Positions 1-8,402 of a DNA stretch of 36,661 nt are shown here, one piece after another (the stretch's first letter is position 1; each line of letters begins with the position of its first letter). This DNA comes from an uncultured Catenibacterium sp. (GTDB lineage Bacteria > Bacillota_I > Bacilli_A > Erysipelotrichales > Coprobacillaceae): the NCBI RefSeq assembly GCF_900540665.1, contig NZ_UQGV01000011.1, positions 1-36,661 on the forward strand, given 5' to 3'. The translations under genes and the position numbers were made by a program. Below the pieces are notes generated by a model, which saw nothing but the letters and a program-made list of their open reading frames with translations, was not told where the DNA came from and searched no databases.

Positions 1-3000
1 AGTAATAAACTTTATTTAGAAGATGATTCTGCTCATTCTATAGGTTCATATGAGGTTAAAAATAATTTACTAACTATGTGTTTTAATGATATGAATACTG
101 AAAGTGACTTAAATATTGCACTAGTATTAGACACAGATTCTTCTCATATAGTATTTGATACAACGGGTACTTCTACTCTTTCATTTAATAATAAATCTAT
201 TGAAGTCCATAAATATTTAGAACAAACGACTATCACAACGCAAGTAGATGAGCAGATTGTTGCGGATGTTCAGAACAATACAAATGCAGAAGTCGCAGCA
301 CCTACAAGTACACCTGTCACTGTATCAAATGATACAACAGCAGATCCGATATGTGGAACTGCCACAGACTTTGGACAACATATTACATCAGCCTCAGTGA
401 GTAAGTTACATAATGGTCAGTGGGTAGAATCTACTGAATTTGAAGATGGGGATCAGGTTAAGGTACATATTTCCTATAATCTTCCTGCCGATATTGTGAC
501 TGGGGAAAATGATTCAATCTGTTATCAGCTGCCTAATGGTGTTAAACCAATGAAGAAAGAGACAGGAGCTGTTTATGCCTCTAATGGTAAAGCAGTAGGA
601 ACTTATATTATTGATACAGATGGAAAAATCACAATTGAGTTCAATGAAGAGTATGCGAACTCTGAACCTTTCTCAGGTTATATTGAATTTGAAGGAACTG
701 TTCATGCAAGTGATGCAGGAGATAATGGAAATATTAAGTTTGATGGTACAGGTGGAGAAATCACTATTAAACCTAATAAGTCACAATATGATTTGAATGT
801 GTCTAAACAGGGTTCATTACTTTCAAATGGACAGGTGAGCTACACAATTACTGCAAGTTCTATTAAAGGCACTGAAGGCACAGTTGATATTAAAGACCAG
901 TTTGTGAATTGGGATAGTGCAACGGGTACTTATAATCAGAATAGTTTTAAGGTTATAAAGAAAAAACAGAATGGAAATACATCACAGGTTTATGTATCTC
1001 CTACTATCAATGGTGACTCATTCACAATCAATGGTTTACCAAAGTTAAATGCGGGTGAAAGCTATGAAATCACTTATACCGCTAAGGCTTTGTCAGATGG
1101 TAAAGATGGTTCTGGTTCTTTAGGAAATACTGTGAAAGCAACAAGTGGTGGGATTTCTAAAGAATCAGGTACATGGACTACTATCTCTCATCCAGTAGTA
1201 TCAAAATATGGTGGATATGACTACAATACAGGAAAGATGAACTGGACTATTACAATTAATCCAGATAAGAAAAATATTAGTGGTTATACACTGACTGATC
1301 AGATTCAAAATGGTTTAACATTACCAAGCTCATTTACTTTAAAGAAGAGTGATGGTTCAACAGAAACAATTACTTTACCATATACATTCCCTGAAGGATC
1401 ACAGGATTCATATACTATTGAATATCAGACAGATGCGCCAAAAGAAAATGGAAACGTAAGTAATAAGGCTAATCTAAGTAAGGGTGATCAATCTTATGAA
1501 ACAAATACACAGGTTGGTGTATGGCATAGAGACTACGCTCTTTCAAAGTCTTTAAGAAGCAGTACTGTTTCAAAAGATTCTAAGACTATGAAGAATACTT
1601 GGCAGGCTTATATCACATTACCGAATAAAGAAATAAGTTCTGTTGTTTACTCTGATATCATTCAGGATGGTACAAGTAAAGATGATCTTGATTTTAAGGG
1701 TGAACATTATGCGATTCTTTCTACTTTAAAACAGGAAATCTTAACTAATATTCAATTAAAGGATCAGGAAGGACATATTCTTTCTAATAATGATCTTATT
1801 ATTGATATCAAGTTCTATGCAGATGAAAATAAGACAAAAGAAGTCACAAAAGATAATGCCCATGTCAAGGCATTTGAAGTGACAGTTAAGAAAGCAGATG
1901 GTTCTTCGTTTATAGGACAGGCTCTTAATATCTCTTCTTATTCTACTATTTGTGATTTATCTGATGCAGAAGATGGTGTTGATTATCATTTCTCAAATAA
2001 GGGTATTGTGAAGAATCTAACATCAAGCAGCAGTGTGACCTACAATAAACCTAAAAAAGTAGTAAAGCAGGGTTATGGACAAGCAGAAGGTGAAAACTAC
2101 AACAAATATACTTCAGGTAAAGTGAATACAAATTATGTAAGTCAGAACGGTAAGCTTTATTATAGAATTCTATTTACACCAGATTCTAATGAACAATATA
2201 GTTTCACTGATACTTTACCTAAAGGAACTACACTTGTAGAAACAGAATTACGTTCTGATTATAAGAATAGTCCACATAAAGATAATCCAGCTGATCGTAG
2301 TTCACCAGAAGCTGTTTATTATTTCAATGATTACTATGAACAGTATTGTGATGGTGATCAAAACAATACTGATATAAGTAAGTACTTTAAGTATTCTTAC
2401 AATAAATCAACCAACAAAGTTACCTTTACATTCAATCCAGGTTACAACAGAACGGATGGTGACTGGCAGACAAATAGAAGTCATCCAAATGGTACAATCG
2501 CAATCTATTATGCGATAGATATCACAACTGATGATTATTGGGATGATTTAAAGAATGAATCTAAGAAATATTCTAATACATTAGAATATGATGGTAAAAA
2601 ACAGATACAGCATACAGAAGTAAATAGAGAAACAAAGAATGTTTCTAAAACAGCTAAACAAATAGAGAACACAACAAATGTAGAATACTCTGTTGTGATT
2701 AACCCAGCAGGAAAGAACCTTAATCCTCATTCAGATAAGCTCGTATTAATAGATAAGTTAGAATACAACAACCAAATGACATCTTATCTTAAACTCTCTA
2801 CATTAAAGCTTTATGAATATGATTCTAGTAAAGAAAACAATAGAGGTCATGAGATAGATTCAAGTCGTTATCAGGTAAAAATTGATGAAACAACACATAA
2901 GCTTACACTCACATTACCAGATGAACTTGCTTGTGTATTAGTTTATGAATACGATTTTGATGTAGGTAACTTAAGTGATCCTTATGTAAGAAATGCAGTC

Positions 3001-4263
3001 ACTTTACAAGAAGGTGAATATAGTTCATCTGTTGATACTAAGATCGATACACATCATGCTTCTGCAGGAGTTGTTAAGGGTAAGATTATTATTTTTAAGG
3101 TAGATAGTAAAGACTACTCAAAGAAGCTTGAAGGTGCCAAGTTTAGAATGTGGAAGTTTAATACAGAAACACATAATTGGGACGACGTGACATATCAGGG
3201 GGAAAGTGTATTTGTGACAAATAAGGATGGAGAACTCGTCTTTTCCCAGGCCCATGATAATAGTATCTTAGCGCCTCATACACTTTATAAATTCCAGGAA
3301 GTAGAAGCACCTGCTGGATATGATAAAGAAGAGAAAATCTATTACTTCTCACTCTATAATGCGACTGAAAACAAAACAAAGCAGGATGCAATGAATGCGT
3401 TAAATGCATCTAATATTTCTGGTTATACAGGCTTAAACACTTATTCAGATATTTCTTATCTGCCTAATAATAAAGAAGTCTCTGTATATGTGCCAAATAA
3501 CTCTAATAGTATTTCTGTAAAGAAGGTATGGGTTGATTCTGAAAACAAGCATCTCACAAATCATCCATCTTCTATTAAATTAAACTTAATACAGAACATC
3601 CAGATACCAACAGGTGTAACAGTTAATACACATATCTATGTGAAATATGATTGGGATCAAAATGAAACAGTTATAGATGATCAATCACTTGTCATTAAGC
3701 AAGGTGGTTCTATTAAGATGACTCTTCCTGTCTTGTGCAGTCCTGGTCAGGAAGTAAATAATGTTGTAGTTGATGGAGCAGGTGATTATAGTTTTTCTAA
3801 TGACAATCAATATTGGGGTCATGTCATATTAACCATCAACAATGTCACACCGGATATGAACTTAAGAATTAAACTTACAGGGAATGATTATTCTCAGGTT
3901 AAGTATGATTATGATAAAGAGTATAAAACAACCAATAAGGTTATCAATACAGTCACATTAAATGACTCTAATAATTGGAGTTATACGTGGACAAAGAATG
4001 ATCTACCTAAAAAGGTAGATGGTAAAGATTGTATATATACAATCGAAGAAGAAGTACCTTCAGGATTCCAAATAAGTTATACAAATAACGATGGAATAAT
4101 TGAAGGAGATATTACTGTCACAAACAAGAAGTTAGACAGTACTACACTTCCAGATGCTGGAGGTATAGGTAAGTTAGGTTATTACGCAATAGGTGCTCTA
4201 TTTATTACAGTAACTCTATTGGTTTATATAGTAAATCTGAAGAAGGGGGTTTCTATCCCGTAA
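1..4263 (+). CDS. Large sortase-anchored pilus tip adhesin (5' end outside window)
   Basis: The reading frame is open from base 1, so the ATG at 76 is not the true start; 1420 residues are visible. The protein is a string of beta-rich, Thr/Asn/Asp-rich modules resembling Gram-positive collagen-adhesin and isopeptide-domain repeats. A SpaA/prealbumin-like module follows at about 3070-3370, with an E-box-like stretch (FQEVEAPAGY, near 3290). Last is a Cna-B module (about 3505-4130, starting VKKVWVDSENK and ending ITVTNKK) that carries an internal insertion of roughly 115 residues. The C-terminus has a sorting signal: LPDAG (4147-4161), a hydrophobic segment and a short tail with only two lysines. 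LPDAG departs from LPXTG at the fourth position. The gene lies 68 bases upstream of the major pilin and two genes upstream of a class C sortase, so a tip adhesin role is inferred from size, order and domains. The ligand cannot be told. Confidence 0.85.
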   Translation, partial: SNKLYLEDDSAHSIGSYEVKNNLLTMCFNDMNTESDLNIALVLDTDSSHIVFDTTGTSTLSFNNKSIEVHKYLEQTTITTQVDEQIVADVQNNTNAEVAAPTSTPVTVSNDTTADPICGTATDFGQHITSASVSKLHNGQWVESTEFEDGDQVKVHISYNLPADIVTGENDSICYQLPNGVKPMKKETGAVYASNGKAVGTYIIDTDGKITIEFNEEYANSEPFSGYIEFEGTVHASDAGDNGNIKFDGTGGEITIKPNKSQYDLNVSKQGSLLSNGQVSYTITASSIKGTEGTVDIKDQFVNWDSATGTYNQNSFKVIKKKQNGNTSQVYVSPTINGDSFTINGLPKLNAGESYEITYTAKALSDGKDGSGSLGNTVKATSGGISKESGTWTTISHPVVSKYGGYDYNTGKMNWTITINPDKKNISGYTLTDQIQNGLTLPSSFTLKKSDGSTETITLPYTFPEGSQDSYTIEYQTDAPKENGNVSNKANLSKGDQSYETNTQVGVWHRDYALSKSLRSSTVSKDSKTMKNTWQAYITLPNKEISSVVYSDIIQDGTSKDDLDFKGEHYAILSTLKQEILTNIQLKDQEGHILSNNDLIIDIKFYADENKTKEVTKDNAHVKAFEVTVKKADGSSFIGQALNISSYSTICDLSDAEDGVDYHFSNKGIVKNLTSSSSVTYNKPKKVVKQGYGQAEGENYNKYTSGKVNTNYVSQNGKLYYRILFTPDSNEQYSFTDTLPKGTTLVETELRSDYKNSPHKDNPADRSSPEAVYYFNDYYEQYCDGDQNNTDISKYFKYSYNKSTNKVTFTFNPGYNRTDGDWQTNRSHPNGTIAIYYAIDITTDDYWDDLKNESKKYSNTLEYDGKKQIQHTEVNRETKNVSKTAKQIENTTNVEYSVVINPAGKNLNPHSDKLVLIDKLEYNNQMTSYLKLSTLKLYEYDSSKENNRGHEIDSSRYQVKIDETTHKLTLTLPDELACVLVYEYDFDVGNLSDPYVRNAVTLQEGEYSSSVDTKIDTHHASAGVVKGKIIIFKVDSKDYSKKLEGAKFRMWKFNTETHNWDDVTYQGESVFVTNKDGELVFSQAHDNSILAPHTLYKFQEVEAPAGYDKEEKIYYFSLYNATENKTKQDAMNALNASNISGYTGLNTYSDISYLPNNKEVSVYVPNNSNSISVKKVWVDSENKHLTNHPSSIKLNLIQNIQIPTGVTVNTHIYVKYDWDQNETVIDDQSLVIKQGGSIKMTLPVLCSPGQEVNNVVVDGAGDYSFSNDNQYWGHVILTINNVTPDMNLRIKLTGNDYSQVKYDYDKEYKTTNKVINTVTLNDSNNWSYTWTKNDLPKKVDGKDCIYTIEEEVPSGFQISYTNNDGIIEGDITVTNKKLDSTTLPDAGGIGKLGYYAIGALFITVTLLVYIVNLKKGVSIP

Positions 4264-4331
4264 TAACAAACTGTTATTGTTTTACATTGAGAAAATGGTT
4301 TTATAAAGGATAAAAAGGGAGGAAAAGGAAT

Positions 4332-5804
4332 ATGAAACTATTTAAGAAATTCGCAAGTTTTGTACTTGCATTCACAATGGTTATGGCTATTGCCATGCCA
4401 TCAGTTGTAAAAGCAGCAGGTAATGGTTCTATTACTATTACAGGTGCTAAAGCTGGTCATACTTTTGAAGCATACCAGATTTTTGCAGGTGATGTATCAG
4501 GGAAGACACTTTCAAACCTTAAGTGGGGTAGTGGTGTAACTGAGGCTGGTCAAACTGCATTAGGAAATGCAAAAACTAAGGCTGATAGCTTAAAAAATAG
4601 TTCGGATGCGAAAGATTTTGCATCTGAAGTATCTCAATATTTAACTACTGCATCTGCTACAAGTGTGGCTGATGGTCAGGATTACAAGATTAATGGTTTA
4701 GCACCAGGTTATTATTTAGTTAAAGATAAAGATGGTTCTGTTTCTGGACAGGATTCTTATACTAAGTTTATTTTAGAAGTTGTAGGTGATGATGTATCTG
4801 CAGCAGTAAAATCAAATGTTCCTACTTCAGAAAAGAAAGTAAAGGATACAAATGACACTACAGGTAATACAACAGGATGGCAGGATTCTGCAGACTATGA
4901 TATTGGTGATCAGGTGCCATTCCAGTTAACAGGTAATGTAGCTGAAGATTATAACTTATATAAAGGTGCTTATCAGTTAGTATTCCATGATACTTTGTCA
5001 GATGGTTTGACAGTTGATAGAGAATCATTTAAAGTTTATAAGAACGATGATGAAACTGCAATTGATCCATCTAACTATGAATTAAGTTTTACAGATGATC
5101 ATCACTTTACTGTGACTATTAAGGATGTAAAAGGTTTAGGTAATGGTGTATCAAAAGTAAGAGTTGAATATACTGCGACATTAAACGAAAAAGCAGTCAT
5201 TGGTGCTTTAGGTAACCCAAATAAAATGTATATGGAATTCTCTAACAACCCTAATAGTACTACAGGTACAGATAAAGGTCAGACACCATTAGATAAGGTT
5301 ATTGTATTTACATATAAAGTGCTCATCAACAAGTATGATTCTCGTAGAGTTCCACTTGCAGGTGCAGCCTTCAAATTAGAAAAAGTACTTAAAGATGGCA
5401 CAAAGACAGTTGTAAAAGAATATACAATTACTGAAGATGATCCTGAAAGAACAACTTTTGAATTTACAGGTTTAGATGATGGTGAATATATCCTTACAGA
5501 AACAGTGACTCCAGATGGATATAACACAATGGAACCAGTAAAATTCTCTATTACTGCATCTCATGATAAAGAAAATGATGATCCAAAATTAACTGAATTA
5601 AATGGTAATCCAGTTAGTGGTGAAATTGCATTTAGTACTAAAGTAAAAACAGGTACATTAACAGCTGGTGTTATCAACTACATGGGTTCTGAACTTCCAA
5701 GTACAGGTGGCATGGGTACTACAGTATTATATGTTGCAGGTACTATCATGATTCTTGTGGCTGGTGTATTCTTAGTAATGAAGAAAAAAGCTGAAAATAA
5801 TTAA
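4332..5804 (+). CDS. Major pilin subunit, SpaA-type, LPSTG-anchored
   Basis: This is the shaft subunit of a covalently polymerised pilus. The 490 residues begin with a Sec signal peptide (about 1-29, ending VVKAAG). An N-terminal domain follows, then a fimbrial isopeptide D2-type domain (about 165-310, with VKDTNDTTG and DSADYDIGDQVPFQLTG typical of the family) and a SpaA/Cna-B-like domain (about 318-440) with an E-box-like YILTETVTPDGYN. The sorting signal is LPSTG (455-459) plus a hydrophobic helix and a KKK tail. Lys160, just before NVPTSEKKVKD, is the best candidate for the pilin-motif lysine that attacks the sortase acyl-enzyme; this is inferred from position only. A strong ribosome site (AAGGGAGG) precedes the ATG. 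The gene sits directly before the class C sortase that should polymerise it. Confidence 0.93.
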   Translation: MKLFKKFASFVLAFTMVMAIAMPSVVKAAGNGSITITGAKAGHTFEAYQIFAGDVSGKTLSNLKWGSGVTEAGQTALGNAKTKADSLKNSSDAKDFASEVSQYLTTASATSVADGQDYKINGLAPGYYLVKDKDGSVSGQDSYTKFILEVVGDDVSAAVKSNVPTSEKKVKDTNDTTGNTTGWQDSADYDIGDQVPFQLTGNVAEDYNLYKGAYQLVFHDTLSDGLTVDRESFKVYKNDDETAIDPSNYELSFTDDHHFTVTIKDVKGLGNGVSKVRVEYTATLNEKAVIGALGNPNKMYMEFSNNPNSTTGTDKGQTPLDKVIVFTYKVLINKYDSRRVPLAGAAFKLEKVLKDGTKTVVKEYTITEDDPERTTFEFTGLDDGEYILTETVTPDGYNTMEPVKFSITASHDKENDDPKLTELNGNPVSGEIAFSTKVKTGTLTAGVINYMGSELPSTGGMGTTVLYVAGTIMILVAGVFLVMKKKAENN

Positions 5805-5830
5805 TGTAAAATAGAAAGGAGTGTTCTATA

Positions 5831-6637
5831 ATGAAAAAGAAGTTAATCAACTTATTTATAGCTTTGATGTTTATTATAGGACTCTCTTTGCTTATTTATC
5901 CAAGTTTTAGTAATTATTGGAATCAAAGACATCAGACAAGAGCAATAGCTGGATATGAAGAAAAGGTCGAGGACCTAACTGAAAAACAGTATGAAAAGCT
6001 CTGGAATGATGCTACTTTATACAACAAAAATTTAAGACATACAATGTATGCCTTAAATGATGATGAGAAAAAAGTATACAATGAGACTCTAGATGTCACA
6101 GGGACAGGTATGATGGGTTATGTAGAAATCCCTAAGATCAATGTTTCGCTTCCTATTTACCATGGAACAGATGCTGAAATCTTACAGATTGCGATAGGAC
6201 ATATTCCAGGTACATCCTTACCGGTGGGTGGAGAAAGTACTCATTGTGTTATATCTGGACATAGAGGATTACCAAGTGCACAGCTATTTACGGATATAGA
6301 TCAGCTTAAAACGGGTGATACATTCATGCTTCAGATATTAGATCAAACTCTTTATTATGAGGTTGATCAAATTAAAACTGTTCTTCCTACAGAAAAAGAT
6401 GATTTACAGATTATAGAAGGACAGGATTATTGTACACTCATGACTTGTACACCTTATGGTGTGAATACCCATAGATTACTTGTCAGAGGTCATCGTATCA
6501 ATAAGACAAATCTAAGAATTAGAAGAGATCTAGTAAAAACAGATCCAGTTATTCTAGATTTATTCTGGATAGTTCTCGCAATTATTGTTGTGTTTATCTG
6601 GTATCTGACATCAAGAAAACAAAAAGAAAGGATTTAA
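5831..6637 (+). CDS. Class C (pilin-polymerising) sortase
   Basis: This membrane-bound cysteine transpeptidase links pilin subunits by cleaving the LPXTG-type signal and joining it to a pilin lysine. The 268 residues have an N-terminal membrane segment (about 5-24), the sortase barrel with GYVEIPKI (96-103), catalytic His144 (SGHRG), Cys206 (LMTCTPYG) and Arg215 (HRLLVRG), and a C-terminal membrane helix (about 241-261), which is characteristic of class C. The stretch before the barrel (about 60-95) lacks the Asp-Pro-aromatic lid motif that usually plugs the active site in this class. It lies 26 bases after the major pilin, with its own ribosome site (GAAAGGAG). Confidence 0.95.
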   Translation: MKKKLINLFIALMFIIGLSLLIYPSFSNYWNQRHQTRAIAGYEEKVEDLTEKQYEKLWNDATLYNKNLRHTMYALNDDEKKVYNETLDVTGTGMMGYVEIPKINVSLPIYHGTDAEILQIAIGHIPGTSLPVGGESTHCVISGHRGLPSAQLFTDIDQLKTGDTFMLQILDQTLYYEVDQIKTVLPTEKDDLQIIEGQDYCTLMTCTPYGVNTHRLLVRGHRINKTNLRIRRDLVKTDPVILDLFWIVLAIIVVFIWYLTSRKQKERI

Positions 6638-6648
6638 TAGCACTTATT

Positions 6649-7539
6649 ATGGAAAAAAGATTAAAGAAGCTACTATTATGCATGACAGTTGTACTATCAG
6701 TGACACTATTTAATTTGTTTCAGGTAACTGCTGTTGATGCCAATAAGATGTGTTCACTTACACTTAATGACTGTTTATCAGGGTTAAATGTACATTTATA
6801 TCGTGTGGCAAGTGTTTCTGATGATGGCAGTTATCAATATACTGAAGAATTTAAGGAAGCAGAGAAGAATACGACTGTTGATTTAAATAAGCTTGATAAT
6901 AGTGAAGATCTTAAAAATGCAGCAATTACATTAAAGGGATATACTGTAAACGTTGAAGAAATCACTAATCAGGCTACCTCTTCATCGCTTACTTATACTA
7001 ATTTAAAGACTGGTCTTTATCTTATTGTTGCAGACAACTTAGAAAGAGAAGATAAAACATATTCTTATTTACCTTATCTGATTTCTTTGCCGCAAAAGTC
7101 AAGCTATGATGTATCTGTTGACTTTATCAAGTATTCAGAAATCCGCTCTCATGAATATAAAATTGTAAAGCATTGGAAAGATAATGGAAATACGCATCCT
7201 GATTCAATTAATGTAGAACTATATGATGGTTCTACATTGGTAAAGACAATTACTTTAGATGCAAAACATAATTATGCTTATTCATGGAAAAGTGAAAAGG
7301 CAATGAATTATAGTATCAAAGAAAAGAATGTAAAAGGGTATAAGGGTATTGTCTCAACAAACAGTAGTGATTCTAAGACTGAATATATTATAACCAATAC
7401 AAGTATCGATACACCAAAGAATAACACGCAGGTTAAGACAGGGGATATGACTAGAATCCAGCACTATCTTAGCTTGATGTGTGGTGCAGGTTTAATACTT
7501 ATTCTACTTGGATACTTTATAAGATATGAAAAAGATTAG
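6649..7539 (+). CDS. Minor (basal-type) pilin with one Cna-B domain and QVKTG signal
   Basis: The 296-residue protein has a signal peptide (about 1-29). An N-terminal SpaA-like domain contains SGLNVHLYRVASV and a LYLIVADN / YLPYLISLP pattern seen in small ancillary pilins. A Cna-B domain follows (about 165-255, HEYKIVKHWKDNG through YIITNTS). It ends with QVKTGD (261-266), a hydrophobic helix and RYEKD. This signal differs from the LPSTG of the shaft pilin, which would fit final cell-wall attachment by a housekeeping sortase rather than polymerisation; that is inference from other pilus systems. It starts 11 bases after the sortase gene and its last 14 bases overlap the next gene. Confidence 0.85.
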   Translation: MEKRLKKLLLCMTVVLSVTLFNLFQVTAVDANKMCSLTLNDCLSGLNVHLYRVASVSDDGSYQYTEEFKEAEKNTTVDLNKLDNSEDLKNAAITLKGYTVNVEEITNQATSSSLTYTNLKTGLYLIVADNLEREDKTYSYLPYLISLPQKSSYDVSVDFIKYSEIRSHEYKIVKHWKDNGNTHPDSINVELYDGSTLVKTITLDAKHNYAYSWKSEKAMNYSIKEKNVKGYKGIVSTNSSDSKTEYIITNTSIDTPKNNTQVKTGDMTRIQHYLSLMCGAGLILILLGYFIRYEKD

Positions 7540-8005
7540 TCGATTATTTGTGACACTAGGGTGCTTATGCATCCTAGTGTCTTGTTGCTTGTTTGGTTAT
7601 GCACGTTATCATCAATACAAAGAAATAAAGAACATGCAGATTCTTTACAAAGAAACGCTCCCTCTGATTCCAGATAACTATATATCCTCTCAGGGTGGCT
7701 ATTTGGACATAAAGGGATATGATATAGAAGCAGTTCTTGAAGTAGGTCCTATACAGTGGGTTATAGGTAATGAAGAAACCCTTCCTCACTATAAAAATAA
7801 GAATATTGTCATACCTGACCTATATCTTGGAGAGATAGAGAAAATTAAATCTCAGGATGTTCTTACAATTCATTCTATCCCAGGCGCAAAGACTATATAT
7901 CTATGTGAGGTTATTGGTGAAGTGGATACTCTCTCTCAAGACACTCTTGTTATGTATTGTAAGAGTGGGTCTTGTTATTATTGTATTAACTTAATAAAAA
8001 TGTAA
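7526..8005 (+). CDS. Sortase-like membrane protein lacking catalytic His and Arg (putative pseudo-sortase)
   Basis: The 159-residue protein has an N-terminal membrane segment (about 7-25) followed by a domain that threads onto the sortase order. GYLDIKGYDIEAV (58-70) matches the first strand (GYVEIPKI in the neighbouring sortase). NIVIPDL (93-99) falls where the catalytic His motif VISGHR should be. LVMYC (141-145) falls where the catalytic Cys motif sits, and YCINLI (152-157) replaces the strand with the catalytic Arg. Cys145 is kept; His and Arg are absent. The protein is cysteine-rich and ends right after the last strand, without the C-terminal helix of class C. The ATG overlaps the basal pilin by 14 bases, suggesting coupled translation, and a strong hairpin lies in its signal-peptide codons. 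The sortase assignment is by eye and moderate; the alternative is an unrelated small pilus accessory protein. Confidence 0.6.
   Translation: MKKISRLFVTLGCLCILVSCCLFGYARYHQYKEIKNMQILYKETLPLIPDNYISSQGGYLDIKGYDIEAVLEVGPIQWVIGNEETLPHYKNKNIVIPDLYLGEIEKIKSQDVLTIHSIPGAKTIYLCEVIGEVDTLSQDTLVMYCKSGSCYYCINLIKM
7552..7581 (+). other. 13-bp stem-loop inside the signal-peptide codons of the pseudo-sortase gene
   Basis: Arms GACACTAGGGTGC (7552-7564) and GCATCCTAGTGTC (7569-7581) pair along 13 positions, with one G-T wobble and a TTAT loop. A T-rich but interrupted stretch (TTGTTGCTTGTTTGG) follows. It begins 12 bases after the stop of the basal pilin gene. It could be a partial terminator or an mRNA 3'-end stabiliser that lowers expression of the last gene. 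Confidence 0.7.
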
Positions 8006-8060
8006 TATTTAGAATTTATATAAATAATTCAAGAAAGTATAAGAAAAATAGAAAAAGCAG

Positions 8061-8089
8061 TTGACATAAGAGTGATTATTCAGTATGAT
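8061..8089 (+). promoter_or_regulatory. Sigma-A promoter of the T-box/aroF operon
   Basis: TTGACA (8061-8066), a 17-base spacer and TATGAT (8084-8089) form a near-consensus housekeeping promoter just upstream of the T-box leader. Transcription should start near 8096. No terminator is visible between the pilus operon and this promoter, so the T-box terminator would also stop read-through. Confidence 0.88.
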
Positions 8090-8095
8090 GAGTTC

Positions 8096-8370
8096 ACAAT
8101 TTAAGAACTACTAAGTATAAATACAGTGAAAAGAAATAGTAGATATCTCAAAAAAGCATAGAGAGTCCTTGGGTGGTGTAAAAGGATGTTTGAAGGATAT
8201 TGAATTCATCTTGGAGTAGAGCGTTGAAATAAGTAGGCGTATCCGGTCACAACCGTTATATTGTCAGAGTATGATAGTACTCGTTGAGATATATCTAGTG
8301 ATAGATATATAAAATAAGGTGGTAACACGAAGATACACTCTCGTCCTTATAGGATGAGAGTCTTTTATTT
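8096..8370 (+). promoter_or_regulatory. T-box riboswitch, Phe specifier (TTC), transcription-attenuation type
   Basis: The leader shows the T-box hallmarks in order. There is a TAGTAG motif near 8137, and AGAGAG followed by GGGTGGTG in the distal part of stem I (8159-8178). The specifier loop reads GAA-TTC-A (8202-8208) and is followed by GAGTAG. A stem III-like repeat (TATATCT/AGATATA) comes next, then the T-box sequence AAGGTGGTAACACG (8316-8329). The terminator stem is 8337-8346 with 8352-8361 followed by TCTTTTATTT. Uncharged tRNA should pair at the specifier and at the T-box bulge and favour the antiterminator. TTC is chosen because the GAA-NNN-A frame is the usual one; it specifies phenylalanine, which fits the downstream DAHP synthase. 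Confidence 0.93.
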
Positions 8371-8402
8371 ATACAGGTAGAAGATAAGAGGAGAAAAAGA
8401 TT

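Noticed and set aside
76..78. ATG at 76 as the start of the adhesin gene
   Set aside because: The frame is open to base 1 with no stop and there is no ribosome site before 76; the gene begins outside the window.
4262..4278. AATAACA-AAC-TGTTATT hairpin after the adhesin stop
   Set aside because: Seven A/T-rich pairs and no proper T-run; too weak to call a terminator between adhesin and pilin.
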